Assembly: GCA_964556425.1 (NCBI GenBank)
Contig: CAZKWC010000013.1
Span: 1-57,876 of the forward strand
Direction of reading: 5' to 3'
DNA: 57,876 bases
DNA from: JALQUL01 sp964556425
GTDB taxonomy: Bacteria; Pseudomonadota; Gammaproteobacteria; Burkholderiales; Burkholderiaceae_C
Part shown: positions 35,834-42,593 of the stretch, in pieces
Numbering within the stretch: position 1 is the first letter of the stretch
Layout: each line of letters opens with the position of its first letter
Notes under the pieces: generated by a model
The model's database searches: none
The model's input: only the letters and a program-made list of their open reading frames with translations
What the model was told of the DNA's origin: nothing
Translations under genes and position numbers: made by a program

Positions 35834-36400
35834 TTAAGTTTTGGATAGCAGGGCATATATTCCAATCACTAAAAATATCGTCGCTGATATCCCATGAACT
35901 AGTTTCATAGGAATTTTTCGTGTCATTTTGTCACCTATCCATACTACAGGTGCGTTAGCTATCATCATGCCTAAAGTAGTTCCTACCACCACCCAAAATG
36001 TTGATGAATATTGTGCGGCTAACATCACTGTCGCAATTTGGGTTTTATCTCCCATTTCGGCTAAGAAAAAGGCGATTACCGTCGTTCCAAATACTCCCAA
36101 TTTAGGTGCTTGCTTTTCGACCTCATCATCTAACTTGTCTGGAATCATAATCCATACTGCCATGGCGATAAAAGAAATGCCTAATATCCAACGCATGGTG
36201 CTAGGTCCAACCCAAGTAGTCACCCAGGCTCCCAGTAAACCTGCCAAGGCATGGTTGAGCACTGTGGCGACAAAAATACCAGCCACAATTGGCCAAGTTT
36301 GGCGGTATCTGGCCGCCAGAACCAAAGCTAATAATTGGGTTTTATCTCCCATTTCTGCAAGTGCTACAACTAAAGTGGATATAAAAAATGAATCGAACAT
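35834..36400 (-). CDS. GDT1/TMEM165 (UPF0016) family cation exporter, probably Mn2+
   Basis: Inner-membrane protein of 188 residues with about six helices in two inverted halves. Each half carries the family motif: ALAEMGDKTQLLAL near residues 13-26 and FLAEMGDKTQIATV in the second half. Bacterial relatives (MneA, MnxA) export manganese. The frame is open to 36451; the ATG at 36398-36400 fits the family N-terminus. A long hairpin (36417-36454) lies in its leader. It diverges from amt; metX lies downstream on the same strand. Confidence 0.9.
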   Translation of the reverse strand: MFDSFFISTLVVALAEMGDKTQLLALVLAARYRQTWPIVAGIFVATVLNHALAGLLGAWVTTWVGPSTMRWILGISFIAMAVWIMIPDKLDDEVEKQAPKLGVFGTTVIAFFLAEMGDKTQIATVMLAAQYSSTFWVVVGTTLGMMIANAPVVWIGDKMTRKIPMKLVHGISATIFLVIGIYALLSKT

Positions 36401-36416
36401 AGGTAAATAGATGAAC

Positions 36417-36454
36417 CCTTTGCTGGCCTGTTGAGATGAACAACCCAACAAAGG
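36417..36454 (-). promoter_or_regulatory. Leader hairpin of the GDT1-type exporter gene
   Basis: Outer arms of 10 bases (36417-36426 and 36445-36454, one G-U pair) enclose an inner 4-bp stem (GTTG/CAAC) with a 7-nt loop. It ends 16 bases before the start codon. It does not match the yybP-ykoY manganese riboswitch consensus. A translational or metal-responsive role is only a guess. Confidence 0.4.
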
Positions 36455-36509
36455 CTTTTAAGGTGTTTATTGAAAAAAGAATGAGGTAATTTTTAAAAAA
36501 TTAGCAATA

Positions 36510-36526
36510 TTGGCGTAGTAATTGCT
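36510..36526 (+). promoter_or_regulatory. Sigma-54-type promoter of amt
   Basis: TTGGCGTAGTAATTGCT holds GG and GC elements at the correct spacing: TGGC (36511-36514) and TTGC (36522-36525), start to start 11 bases, as in TGGCAC-N5-TTGC. It lies about 100 bases before the amt ATG, and amt genes are classic RpoN/NtrC targets. The -24 box deviates at two positions (GT for AC). I did not find a clear NtrC dyad upstream. Confidence 0.55.
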
Positions 36527-36626
36527 TTTTAATGCAAGCCAAATCTGTGCTTTGTTATTGTAATTTTGAATCTCGACCACAAAGCATCTATTTTGTTATT
36601 AAAAATATTCTTTTCGAAAGAGACTG

Positions 36627-37832
36627 ATGGTGGAAACTCTCACACATGGAGCAAATGCTCTTTTTATATTATTAGGCGGCATTATGGTTTTGGCCATGCA
36701 TGCTGGTTTTGCATTTTTAGAACTAGGTACCGTTAGACATAAAAACCAAGTGAACGCCTTGGTCAAAATTTTGGTTGATTTTTCAGTATCTACCATTGTT
36801 TATTTTGTAATTGGTTACTACGTAGCCTATGGTGAACATTTTTTTGTGGGTGCAGAAACTTTAGCCAACTTGAATGGTTATGCCTTGGTTAAGTTTTTCT
36901 TTTTATTGACCTTTGCTGCAGCCATTCCGGCCATTATTTCAGGCGGTATTGCCGAGCGCTCTAAATTTTGGCCACAGTTAATTGCAACAGCCGCCATTGT
37001 GGGATTCTTTTATCCATTTTTCGAGGGTATTGTTTGGAATCGCCACTTTGGTTTTCAAGAATGGTTGTTAGCACTGACTGGATTTGAGTTTCATGACTTT
37101 GCGGGATCTGTCGTGGTTCATGCTGTGGGCGGTTGGATTGCCTTACCCGCCGTATTATTCCTGGGTGCCAGGGCGAATCGTTACCGCAAAGATGGATCAA
37201 TGAGTGCTCATCCTCCTTCTAATATTCCATTCCTTGCCTTAGGTTCATGGATTTTAATTGTAGGCTGGTTTGGTTTTAACGTGATGAGCGCACAAACTCT
37301 CGACAAGATTTCTGGCTTAGTCGCAGTGAACTCTTTAATGGCGATGGTGGGTGGTACTTTAGCAGCCGTTATTGTTGGAAAAAATGACCCAGGTTTTATC
37401 CATAATGGTGCATTAGCCGGTTTGGTTGCCGTTTGCGCAGGCTCTGATTTGATGCATCCACTCGCTGCGCTCTTTGTTGGTGCAGTTGCAGGCACTATTT
37501 TTGTGCAAATGTTTACCCTTACACAAAACAAATGGAAAATTGATGACGTATTAGGTGTTTGGCCCTTGCATGGCTTATGTGGCACATGGGGTGGCATCGC
37601 TGCTGGCATATTTGGTCAAAAATATTTAGGTGGCTTGGGTGGCGTTAGTTTTTGGGCACAATTAATTGGTGTCTTGGCGGGTGTTTCTTGGGCTTTATTG
37701 TCCGGAACTATTGTGTACGGTATTTTGTCTCGTACTACCGGTTTAAAACTGAGCCAAGAAGAGGAGTTTGAAGGTGCTGATGTAAGTATTCACAGAATTA
37801 GTGCCACTCCAAATAGAGACTCTAATTGGTAA
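36627..37832 (+). CDS. amt: Ammonium transporter, Amt/AmtB family
   Basis: Inner-membrane trimeric channel for ammonium, 401 residues with about eleven helices. Pore residues seen: Asp157 and the twin histidines His165 and His315 in HDFAGSVVVH and WPLHGLCGTWGG. The C-terminal cytosolic tail is present (EEEFEGADVSIH), the part that contacts a PII protein in relatives. No glnK gene is adjacent. The ATG follows AAAGAGAC. A sigma-54-type promoter lies upstream and a terminator overlaps the stop codon. Confidence 0.95.
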   Translation: MVETLTHGANALFILLGGIMVLAMHAGFAFLELGTVRHKNQVNALVKILVDFSVSTIVYFVIGYYVAYGEHFFVGAETLANLNGYALVKFFFLLTFAAAIPAIISGGIAERSKFWPQLIATAAIVGFFYPFFEGIVWNRHFGFQEWLLALTGFEFHDFAGSVVVHAVGGWIALPAVLFLGARANRYRKDGSMSAHPPSNIPFLALGSWILIVGWFGFNVMSAQTLDKISGLVAVNSLMAMVGGTLAAVIVGKNDPGFIHNGALAGLVAVCAGSDLMHPLAALFVGAVAGTIFVQMFTLTQNKWKIDDVLGVWPLHGLCGTWGGIAAGIFGQKYLGGLGGVSFWAQLIGVLAGVSWALLSGTIVYGILSRTTGLKLSQEEEFEGADVSIHRISATPNRDSNW

Positions 37833-37862
37833 AAAATAGGATTTCCCTCAATTCTATTTTTT
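37831..37862 (+). terminator. Terminator at the end of amt
   Basis: Nine perfectly paired bases plus one mismatch (arms from 37831 and to 37862) with a T run. The first arm begins inside the amt stop codon. Confidence 0.65.
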
Positions 37863-37908
37863 AATCAATTCATTTTATGAATTAAGACGATTAATACCAA
37901 AAAGGCGT

Positions 37909-37964
37909 AAAGCTTGATTTGAATCGATTACAGTTATGTAATATGATCAATCAAGCTTTTTTTT
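37909..37964 (+). terminator. Long terminator-like structure directly before the sigma-factor gene
   Basis: Perfect 11-bp arms (37909-37919 and 37949-37959) enclose a smaller inner stem and are followed by eight T residues. It ends 26 bases before the sigma-factor ATG, leaving no room for a separate promoter after it. Inside lie TTGAT-ttga-ATCGA (37914-37927, FNR-like with one mismatch) and a -10-like TAATAT (37939-37944). It may be a second amt terminator, an attenuator of the sigma gene, or the end of a small RNA. Confidence 0.65.
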
Positions 37965-37990
37965 GTCCTTTTCTCTACTCACTTTAATTC

Positions 37991-38572
37991 ATGAATAAAA
38001 CCACTGATTTTGAACAAGAATTAATTCTACTAAGGCCTTATTTGCTGAAGTTTGCCAATATTCAGTTGCGAAATTCTGCCCTTGCAGAAGATGTGGTGTC
38101 TGAAACTGTGTTAGCAGCCTTTACCCAACAAGAGCAATTTCGTGAACAATCGAGTATTAAAACTTATTTAATTAGTATCTTGAAGTTTAAAATTATTGAT
38201 GCGATTCGGCATCAACAAAAATTTGACTCCTATGAAGCCATGACTGAATATTCTCAGTCGCCAGAAGCAGAATCTATTTTCGATGAGGGCGGACATTACA
38301 TCGAAAAGCCAAGCCCTCTTCCAACCCCAGAACAACATCTGCAGTCTAAGCAATTTTTTCAAATACTTGATATTTGTACTTCAGATTTACCAGAGCAAAT
38401 GGGGCAACTATTCATGATGCGAGAATGGTTAGAATTAAGTAGCTCTGAGATATGTGAGAAGCTTAATATCAGCACCTCTAATCTTCATGTAATGCTTTAT
38501 AGAGCACGTTTAAGACTACAGGAATGCTTGCATATAAGAATGCAAACAAAACCCCTCACAGTCACTATTTAA
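37991..38572 (+). CDS. ECF-like sigma-70 family RNA polymerase sigma factor
   Basis: Alternative sigma factor of 193 residues. Region 2 is at about residues 14-75 (ALAEDVVSETVLAAF, then SIKTYLISILKFKIIDAIRH) and region 4 at about 130-180 (LSSSEICEKLNISTSNLHVMLYRARLRL). No region 1 or 3 is present, as in ECF factors. The ATG has no clear ribosome site. Twelve bases downstream begins a zinc-finger anti-sigma, the usual partner. The regulon and signal are unknown. Confidence 0.88.
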   Translation: MNKTTDFEQELILLRPYLLKFANIQLRNSALAEDVVSETVLAAFTQQEQFREQSSIKTYLISILKFKIIDAIRHQQKFDSYEAMTEYSQSPEAESIFDEGGHYIEKPSPLPTPEQHLQSKQFFQILDICTSDLPEQMGQLFMMREWLELSSSEICEKLNISTSNLHVMLYRARLRLQECLHIRMQTKPLTVTI

Positions 38573-38584
38573 TAGGTGCTTAAA

Positions 38585-38782
38585 ATGAAATTACTTATTA
38601 ATTGCCAACGTTCAAGTGAATTAATTTCTCAACGCCTAGATGAAGAATTAGGTTTCACACAAAAAATACAATTGCGTATGCATTTGGCTATTTGTAAGGC
38701 TTGTCCTACTACAGTCAAGAACTTTAATTTATTAAGAAACCAATTAAAAAACTGGAAAAACTACACCGAAAACTCTGAATAA
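38585..38782 (+). CDS. Small zinc-finger (zf-HC2) anti-sigma factor
   Basis: A 65-residue protein, expected to bind the sigma factor encoded just before it. It carries the ZAS zinc signature His33-x3-Cys37-x2-Cys40 (HLAICKAC), with an upstream Cys7 as likely fourth ligand. There is no membrane segment, so it is cytosolic. A GTG at 38576 could extend it by three residues, but the ATG at 38585 has an AGGTG site six bases away. Its final 38 bases lie in the 55-base segment repeated beyond the N gap. Confidence 0.82.
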   Translation: MKLLINCQRSSELISQRLDEELGFTQKIQLRMHLAICKACPTTVKNFNLLRNQLKNWKNYTENSE

Positions 38783-38954
38783 AAGTCTCAATAAAAAAAN
38801 NNNNNNNNNNNNNNNNNNNNNNNNNNNNNNNNNNNNNNNNNNNNNNNNNNNNNNNNNNNNNNNNNNNNNNNNNNNNNNNNNNNNNNNNNNNNNNNNNNNT
38901 AAAAAACTGGAAAAACTACACCGAAAACTCTGAATAAAAGTCTCAATAAAAAAA
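38745..38954. other. Assembly gap of 100 N flanked by the same 55 bases
   Basis: Bases 38800-38899 are N. The 55 bases before them (38745-38799) are identical to the 55 bases after them (38900-38954), including the end of the anti-sigma gene. This looks like two contigs sharing an overlap that were scaffolded without merging. The true sequence probably has the segment once and no missing DNA. A hairpin at 38953-38976 starts at the break point. Confidence 0.8.
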
Positions 38955-38976
38955 AGCCCACTTAAAAGTGGGCTTT
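38947..38976. terminator. Terminator after the initiator tRNA and the anti-sigma gene
   Basis: Perfect 11-bp arms (38953-38963 and 38966-38976) are followed on the minus strand by eight T residues. It ends the rplQ-tRNA side and may also stop the sigma/anti-sigma transcript on the plus strand. Confidence 0.9.
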
Positions 38977-38994
38977 AAAAATAACCAAATAAAT

Positions 38995-39071
<77 letters not shown>

Positions 39072-39119
39072 TCAATGAATGAATTATAGCACAGTTATTG
39101 CACTATAACTATTTGTTTT

Positions 39120-39509
39120 TTAATTTGTTTCAGTATTAGCTACTTCTGCTTGTGGACGGTCCACAAGTTCAACCAATGCCATAGGAGCATTGTCACCAAC
39201 ACGGAAACCCATTTTTAAAATACGTGTATAACCACCTGGACGTGCTTTAGACAATGGGCCTAAAACATTGAACAATTTGGTTACGCTATCGCGGTCACGC
39301 AAGCGATTAAAAGCCAAACGACGGTTAGCAACTGAGTCTTCTTTTGCTAAAGTGATCATTGGCTCAATAACACGACGCAACTCTTTTGCTTTTGGCAAAG
39401 TAGTTTTGATAGCTTCGTGCTCGATGATGGAATTCATCATGTTTTGCAACATTGCTTTGCGGTGTTCGCTAGTGCGATTTAATTTACGTAGTCCGTTACC
39501 GTGGCGCAT
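39120..39509 (-). CDS. rplQ: 50S ribosomal protein L17
   Basis: Large-subunit protein near the exit tunnel, 129 residues. The N-terminal MRHGNGLRKLNRTSEHRK is unmistakable, followed by LRRVIEPMITLAKEDSVANRR. The C-terminal tail (VANTETN) is slightly acidic. It is the last gene of the alpha operon, after rpoA, with an 84-base gap holding a hairpin at 39568-39590. Confidence 0.98.
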   Translation of the reverse strand: MRHGNGLRKLNRTSEHRKAMLQNMMNSIIEHEAIKTTLPKAKELRRVIEPMITLAKEDSVANRRLAFNRLRDRDSVTKLFNVLGPLSKARPGGYTRILKMGFRVGDNAPMALVELVDRPQAEVANTETN

Positions 39510-39567
39510 TTTTTTACTCTTTCATTATTAACAAGCAGCCGTGTCAGGTACTGCTCGTGGGCTGGAT

Positions 39568-39590
39568 GAAAAGAAATTGAATTTCTTTTC
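39568..39590 (-). other. Intercistronic hairpin between rpoA and rplQ
   Basis: A perfect palindrome with arms of 10 bases and a 3-nt loop begins four bases after the rpoA stop. No T tract follows, so it is not a strong terminator; an mRNA-processing or stabilising role is possible. Confidence 0.5.
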
Positions 39591-39593
39591 GGA

Positions 39594-40586
39594 TTAATAC
39601 TTATCTAGACCTGCTGGTGGCCAGTTGTCTAACTTCATGCCTAGTGTTAAGCCACGTGAGGCTAACACTTCTTTGATTTCATTCAAAGATTTACGACCTA
39701 AATTAGGTGTTTTCAAGAGTTCGTTTTCAGAACGTTGAATTAAATCACCAATGTAATAGATGTTTTCAGCTTTTAAGCAATTCGCAGAGCGAACTGTTAA
39801 TTCTAACTCATCTACAGGGCGTAATAACAATGGATCAAACTGTTGTGCACCACCGCGTGGGCTTGGTGCGTCAAAAGCGGCAAGTTCGCTACCTTCTAAT
39901 TGAGCAAATACTGCTAATTGTTCAACTAAAATTTTAGCGGACATGCGTACTGCATCTTCTGCATTTAATGCGCCATTGCTTTCAATTTCCATGACCAAAC
40001 GGTCAAGGTCGGTGCGCTGCTCGACGCGAGCGCTTTCGACGGTGTAACTTACACGCAAAATTGGTGAAAATGAAGCATCTAATACGATACGACCAATGGA
40101 TTTCATTGGTTCATCCGCATGACGACGAACGGTACCAGGCACATAGCCACGACCTTTTTCAACTTTAATCTGCATATCTAACTTGCCACCGTGTGACAAA
40201 TTAGCAATGACATGACCTGGGTTGATAATTTCAACATCATGTGGAGTTTGGATGTCAGCTGCAGTGACAACGCCTTCGCCATCTTTACGCAAGCTAAGGG
40301 TAACTTCGTCACGATTGTGTAATTTAAAAACCACACCTTTGAGGTTGAGCAAAATGTTGATTACATCTTCTTGCACACCATCAATTGACGAAAACTCGTG
40401 TAAAACACCAGCAATCGTTACTTCAGTAGCTGCATAGCCCACCATTGAAGAAAGCAAAACACGGCGCAAGGCATTACCTAAAGTGTGACCATAGCCACGC
40501 TCAAAAGGTTCTAAAGTAACTTTAGCCTTGTTTAAACCAAGTTGCTCAACAACAATATTCTTGGGCTTTAACAAATTTGTTTGCAT
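39594..40586 (-). CDS. rpoA: DNA-directed RNA polymerase subunit alpha
   Basis: Assembly platform and activator contact of RNA polymerase, 330 residues. The N-terminal dimer domain has LEPFERGYGHTLGNALRRVL (22-41); the C-terminal domain has ELTVRSANCLKAENI and LKTPNLGRKSLNEIKE, which bind UP elements. It lies between rpsD and rplQ as in other proteobacteria. The gap to rpsD holds a perfect hairpin. Confidence 0.99.
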   Translation of the reverse strand: MQTNLLKPKNIVVEQLGLNKAKVTLEPFERGYGHTLGNALRRVLLSSMVGYAATEVTIAGVLHEFSSIDGVQEDVINILLNLKGVVFKLHNRDEVTLSLRKDGEGVVTAADIQTPHDVEIINPGHVIANLSHGGKLDMQIKVEKGRGYVPGTVRRHADEPMKSIGRIVLDASFSPILRVSYTVESARVEQRTDLDRLVMEIESNGALNAEDAVRMSAKILVEQLAVFAQLEGSELAAFDAPSPRGGAQQFDPLLLRPVDELELTVRSANCLKAENIYYIGDLIQRSENELLKTPNLGRKSLNEIKEVLASRGLTLGMKLDNWPPAGLDKY

Positions 40587-40640
40587 ATAGACTTCCTCTC
40601 AATACCCCCGATTCGTTACATCAGTAAGGCCGGTGAAGCA

Positions 40641-40668
40641 CCTTTTTCGTAGTGCCCTACGAAAAAGG
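40641..40668 (-). other. Intercistronic hairpin between rpsD and rpoA
   Basis: Perfect 12-bp arms (40641-40652 and 40657-40668) with a 4-nt loop, 17 bases after the rpsD stop and 54 before the rpoA start. No T tract follows. It could adjust the relative yield of S4 and alpha. Confidence 0.55.
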
Positions 40669-40685
40669 AACCAATTCAAACTCGA

Positions 40686-41309
40686 TTAACGTGAATACAA
40701 CTCAACAATGAGTGATTCATTGATATCAGCACCAAACTCGTCGCGATCAGGAGCTTTCTTGAATATACCTTCAACTTTTTCAACGTTGACTTCAACCCAT
40801 GAAGGCATGCCAACTTGTTGTGCCAATTGCAAGGCTTCAACAACGCGGTTTTGCTTTTTAGATTTTTCGCGTACAGCTACTACATCATTGGCTTTAACTT
40901 GGTAAGATGGAATGTTCACTGAATTACCGTTAACAGTAATTGCTTTGTGGGAAACCATTTGACGAGCTTCAGCACGAGTAGATGCAAAACCCATACGATA
41001 CACTACGTTGTCTAAACGTTGCTCGAGCAAGCTGAGCAATGTAGAACCAGTGTTACCTTTGCGACGATCAGCGTCAGCAAAATAACGACGGAACTGACGC
41101 TCTAAAATGCCATACATACGTTTGACTTTTTGTTTTTCGCGTAATTGTGTACCGAAGTCAGAAGTACGGGCACCAGAAGTGCGGCCGTGTTGACCTGGTT
41201 TAGTATCAAATTTTGATTTATCTCCGATTGGGCGACGTGCGCTTTTCAAAAATAAATCGGTGCCTTCACGGCGGGAAAGTTTAGCCTTAGGGCCTAAATA
41301 ACGTGCCAC
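40686..41309 (-). CDS. rpsD: 30S ribosomal protein S4
   Basis: Primary 16S rRNA binder, 207 residues. Seen: MARYLGPKAKLSRREGTDLF at the N-terminus, KQKVKRMYGILERQF, and the S4 domain RLDNVVYRMGFASTRAEARQ. In E. coli S4 is the repressor of the alpha operon; the target here is not recognised. It follows rpsK with a 90-base gap holding two hairpins. Confidence 0.99.
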   Translation of the reverse strand: MARYLGPKAKLSRREGTDLFLKSARRPIGDKSKFDTKPGQHGRTSGARTSDFGTQLREKQKVKRMYGILERQFRRYFADADRRKGNTGSTLLSLLEQRLDNVVYRMGFASTRAEARQMVSHKAITVNGNSVNIPSYQVKANDVVAVREKSKKQNRVVEALQLAQQVGMPSWVEVNVEKVEGIFKKAPDRDEFGADINESLIVELYSR

Positions 41310-41336
41310 GAGAATTTCCTTTAATGTTCAACTTCC

Positions 41337-41380
41337 GTCGTAAAAACGACAGGAGCCAGGGATGCTTAAGCAACCCTGGC
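41337..41380 (-). other. Two intercistronic hairpins between rpsK and rpsD
   Basis: The larger (41355-41380) is a near-perfect 26-base palindrome, seven G/C-rich base pairs continuing into an inner stem past a T-T mismatch. A smaller one (41337-41350, five pairs, AAAA on the plus strand as loop) lies closer to the rpsD start. Neither has a T tract. Confidence 0.5.
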
Positions 41381-41399
41381 GGTGGGCTTTAACAAATGA

Positions 41400-41804
41400 T
41401 TAGATGCGACGACGCTTTTGTGGGCGACATCCATTGTGCGGTACAGGAGTAACGTCCGAAATCACATTGATACGGATGCCTAATGCACCTAAGGCACGAA
41501 CTGAAGACTCGCGACCAGGGCCTGGGCCTTTGATCTCTACGTCCAAGTTTTTAATGCCTTGTTCCATAGCTGCACGACCAGCTACTTCTGAAGCAACCTG
41601 AGCTGCGAAAGGAGTAGATTTACGTGAACCTTTGAAACCTTGACCACCAGAAGATGCCCATGACAAGGCATTGCCTTGACGGTCAGTAATGGTGATAATT
41701 GTGTTGTTAAACGATGCGTGAACATGTGCAATACCGTCTGCAATATTCTTGCGAACTTTCTTGCGTACACGTTGTGATGCACTGTTGCTTGGAGATTTAG
41801 CCAT
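41400..41804 (-). CDS. rpsK: 30S ribosomal protein S11
   Basis: Platform protein of the small subunit, 134 residues. Seen: GIAHVHASFNNTIITITD, ALSWASSGGQGFKGSRKSTP, and the C-terminal DVTPVPHNGCRPQKRRRI. It lies 20 bases after rpsM in the alpha operon. Confidence 0.99.
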   Translation of the reverse strand: MAKSPSNSASQRVRKKVRKNIADGIAHVHASFNNTIITITDRQGNALSWASSGGQGFKGSRKSTPFAAQVASEVAGRAAMEQGIKNLDVEIKGPGPGRESSVRALGALGIRINVISDVTPVPHNGCRPQKRRRI

Positions 41805-41824
41805 TGTCTTGTTCTCTCAACTAA

Positions 41825-42190
41825 TTATTTCTTCAGCGATTGAGCTGCACGACGTGGGCCCTTACGTGTACGAGCATTCGTACGCGTACGTTGTCCACGA
41901 AGTGGCAAGCCACGACGATGACGGAAACCACGGTAACAACCGATATCCATCAAACGTTTGATACTCATCGTGGTTTCACGACGTAAATCGCCTTCGATGG
42001 TGAGTTGACCCACTAAGTCGCGGATTTTTTCCAAATCTGCGTCCGTTAGATCCTTAATTTTTTTAGAATATTCAATTCCGCTAGCTTCGCAAATTTTGCG
42101 AGCGCGTGAACGGCCAATGCCAAAAATGGCTGTTAAACCGATCTCTGCATGCTTATGCGGAGGAATATTTGTACCTGCTATACGTGCCAT
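41825..42190 (-). CDS. rpsM: 30S ribosomal protein S13
   Basis: Head protein of the small subunit that contacts tRNA and L5, 121 residues. Seen: MARIAGTNIPPHKHAEIGLT, TAIFGIGRSRA and the basic tail CYRGFRHRRGLPLRGQRTRT. It begins 27 bases after rpmJ. In E. coli the S4-repressed leader of the alpha operon lies just before this gene; the gap here is too short for the same pseudoknot. Confidence 0.99.
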   Translation of the reverse strand: MARIAGTNIPPHKHAEIGLTAIFGIGRSRARKICEASGIEYSKKIKDLTDADLEKIRDLVGQLTIEGDLRRETTMSIKRLMDIGCYRGFRHRRGLPLRGQRTRTNARTRKGPRRAAQSLKK

Positions 42191-42217
42191 GTGCGTCCTT
42201 CTAGCTACTTCGAGTCA

Positions 42218-42331
42218 TTAACCTTGGCGCTGCTTGTGACGGGGATCTGTACAGATAACCCTCACAACGCCCTTACGACGAATGATTTTGCAGTTGCGGC
42301 AAATCTTCTTTACCGAAGCCGAAACTTTCAT
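42218..42331 (-). CDS. rpmJ: 50S ribosomal protein L36
   Basis: Short gene of 37 residues. It is the zinc-binding (C+) form, with Cys11-x2-Cys14-x12-Cys27-x4-His32 and the tail DPRHKQRQG. The start follows AGGAG. It lies between infA and rpsM, as in other betaproteobacteria. Confidence 0.98.
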   Translation of the reverse strand: MKVSASVKKICRNCKIIRRKGVVRVICTDPRHKQRQG

Positions 42332-42368
42332 AAACTTCTCCTAAAACATCAACCAAGAGCCGCAGCGA

Positions 42369-42587
42369 TTATTTCGCCCGGAACACAATCCTTGCCCTAG
42401 TAAGGTCATAGGGCGTTAGCTCCACCGTTACTTTGTCTCCAGGGAGAATACGAATGTAATGCATACGCATTTTCCCAGAGATATGGCCAAGTACTACATG
42501 ATCATTTTCCAACTTCACCCTAAAGGTGGCATTGGGCAGGTTTTCGATCACTTCACCCTGCATTTGTATGACGTCATCTTTAGACAT
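42369..42587 (-). CDS. infA: Translation initiation factor IF-1
   Basis: A 72-residue OB-fold factor that binds the 30S A site during initiation. Seen: MQGEVIENLPNATFRVKLEN, HISGKMRMHYIRILPGD and ELTPYDLTRARI. It is placed between secY (6 bases) and rpmJ, typical for betaproteobacteria. Some relatives have a second infA elsewhere, which cannot be judged here. Confidence 0.98.
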   Translation of the reverse strand: MSKDDVIQMQGEVIENLPNATFRVKLENDHVVLGHISGKMRMHYIRILPGDKVTVELTPYDLTRARIVFRAK

Positions 42588-42593
42588 ACGCCA

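Noticed and set aside
36401..36480. Possible yybP-ykoY manganese riboswitch before the GDT1-type gene
   Set aside because: The conserved paralogue core words are absent; only a simple hairpin is present.
38745..38954. True tandem duplication around the N run
   Set aside because: Identical 55-base contig ends around filler N are better explained by unmerged overlap than by a biological repeat.
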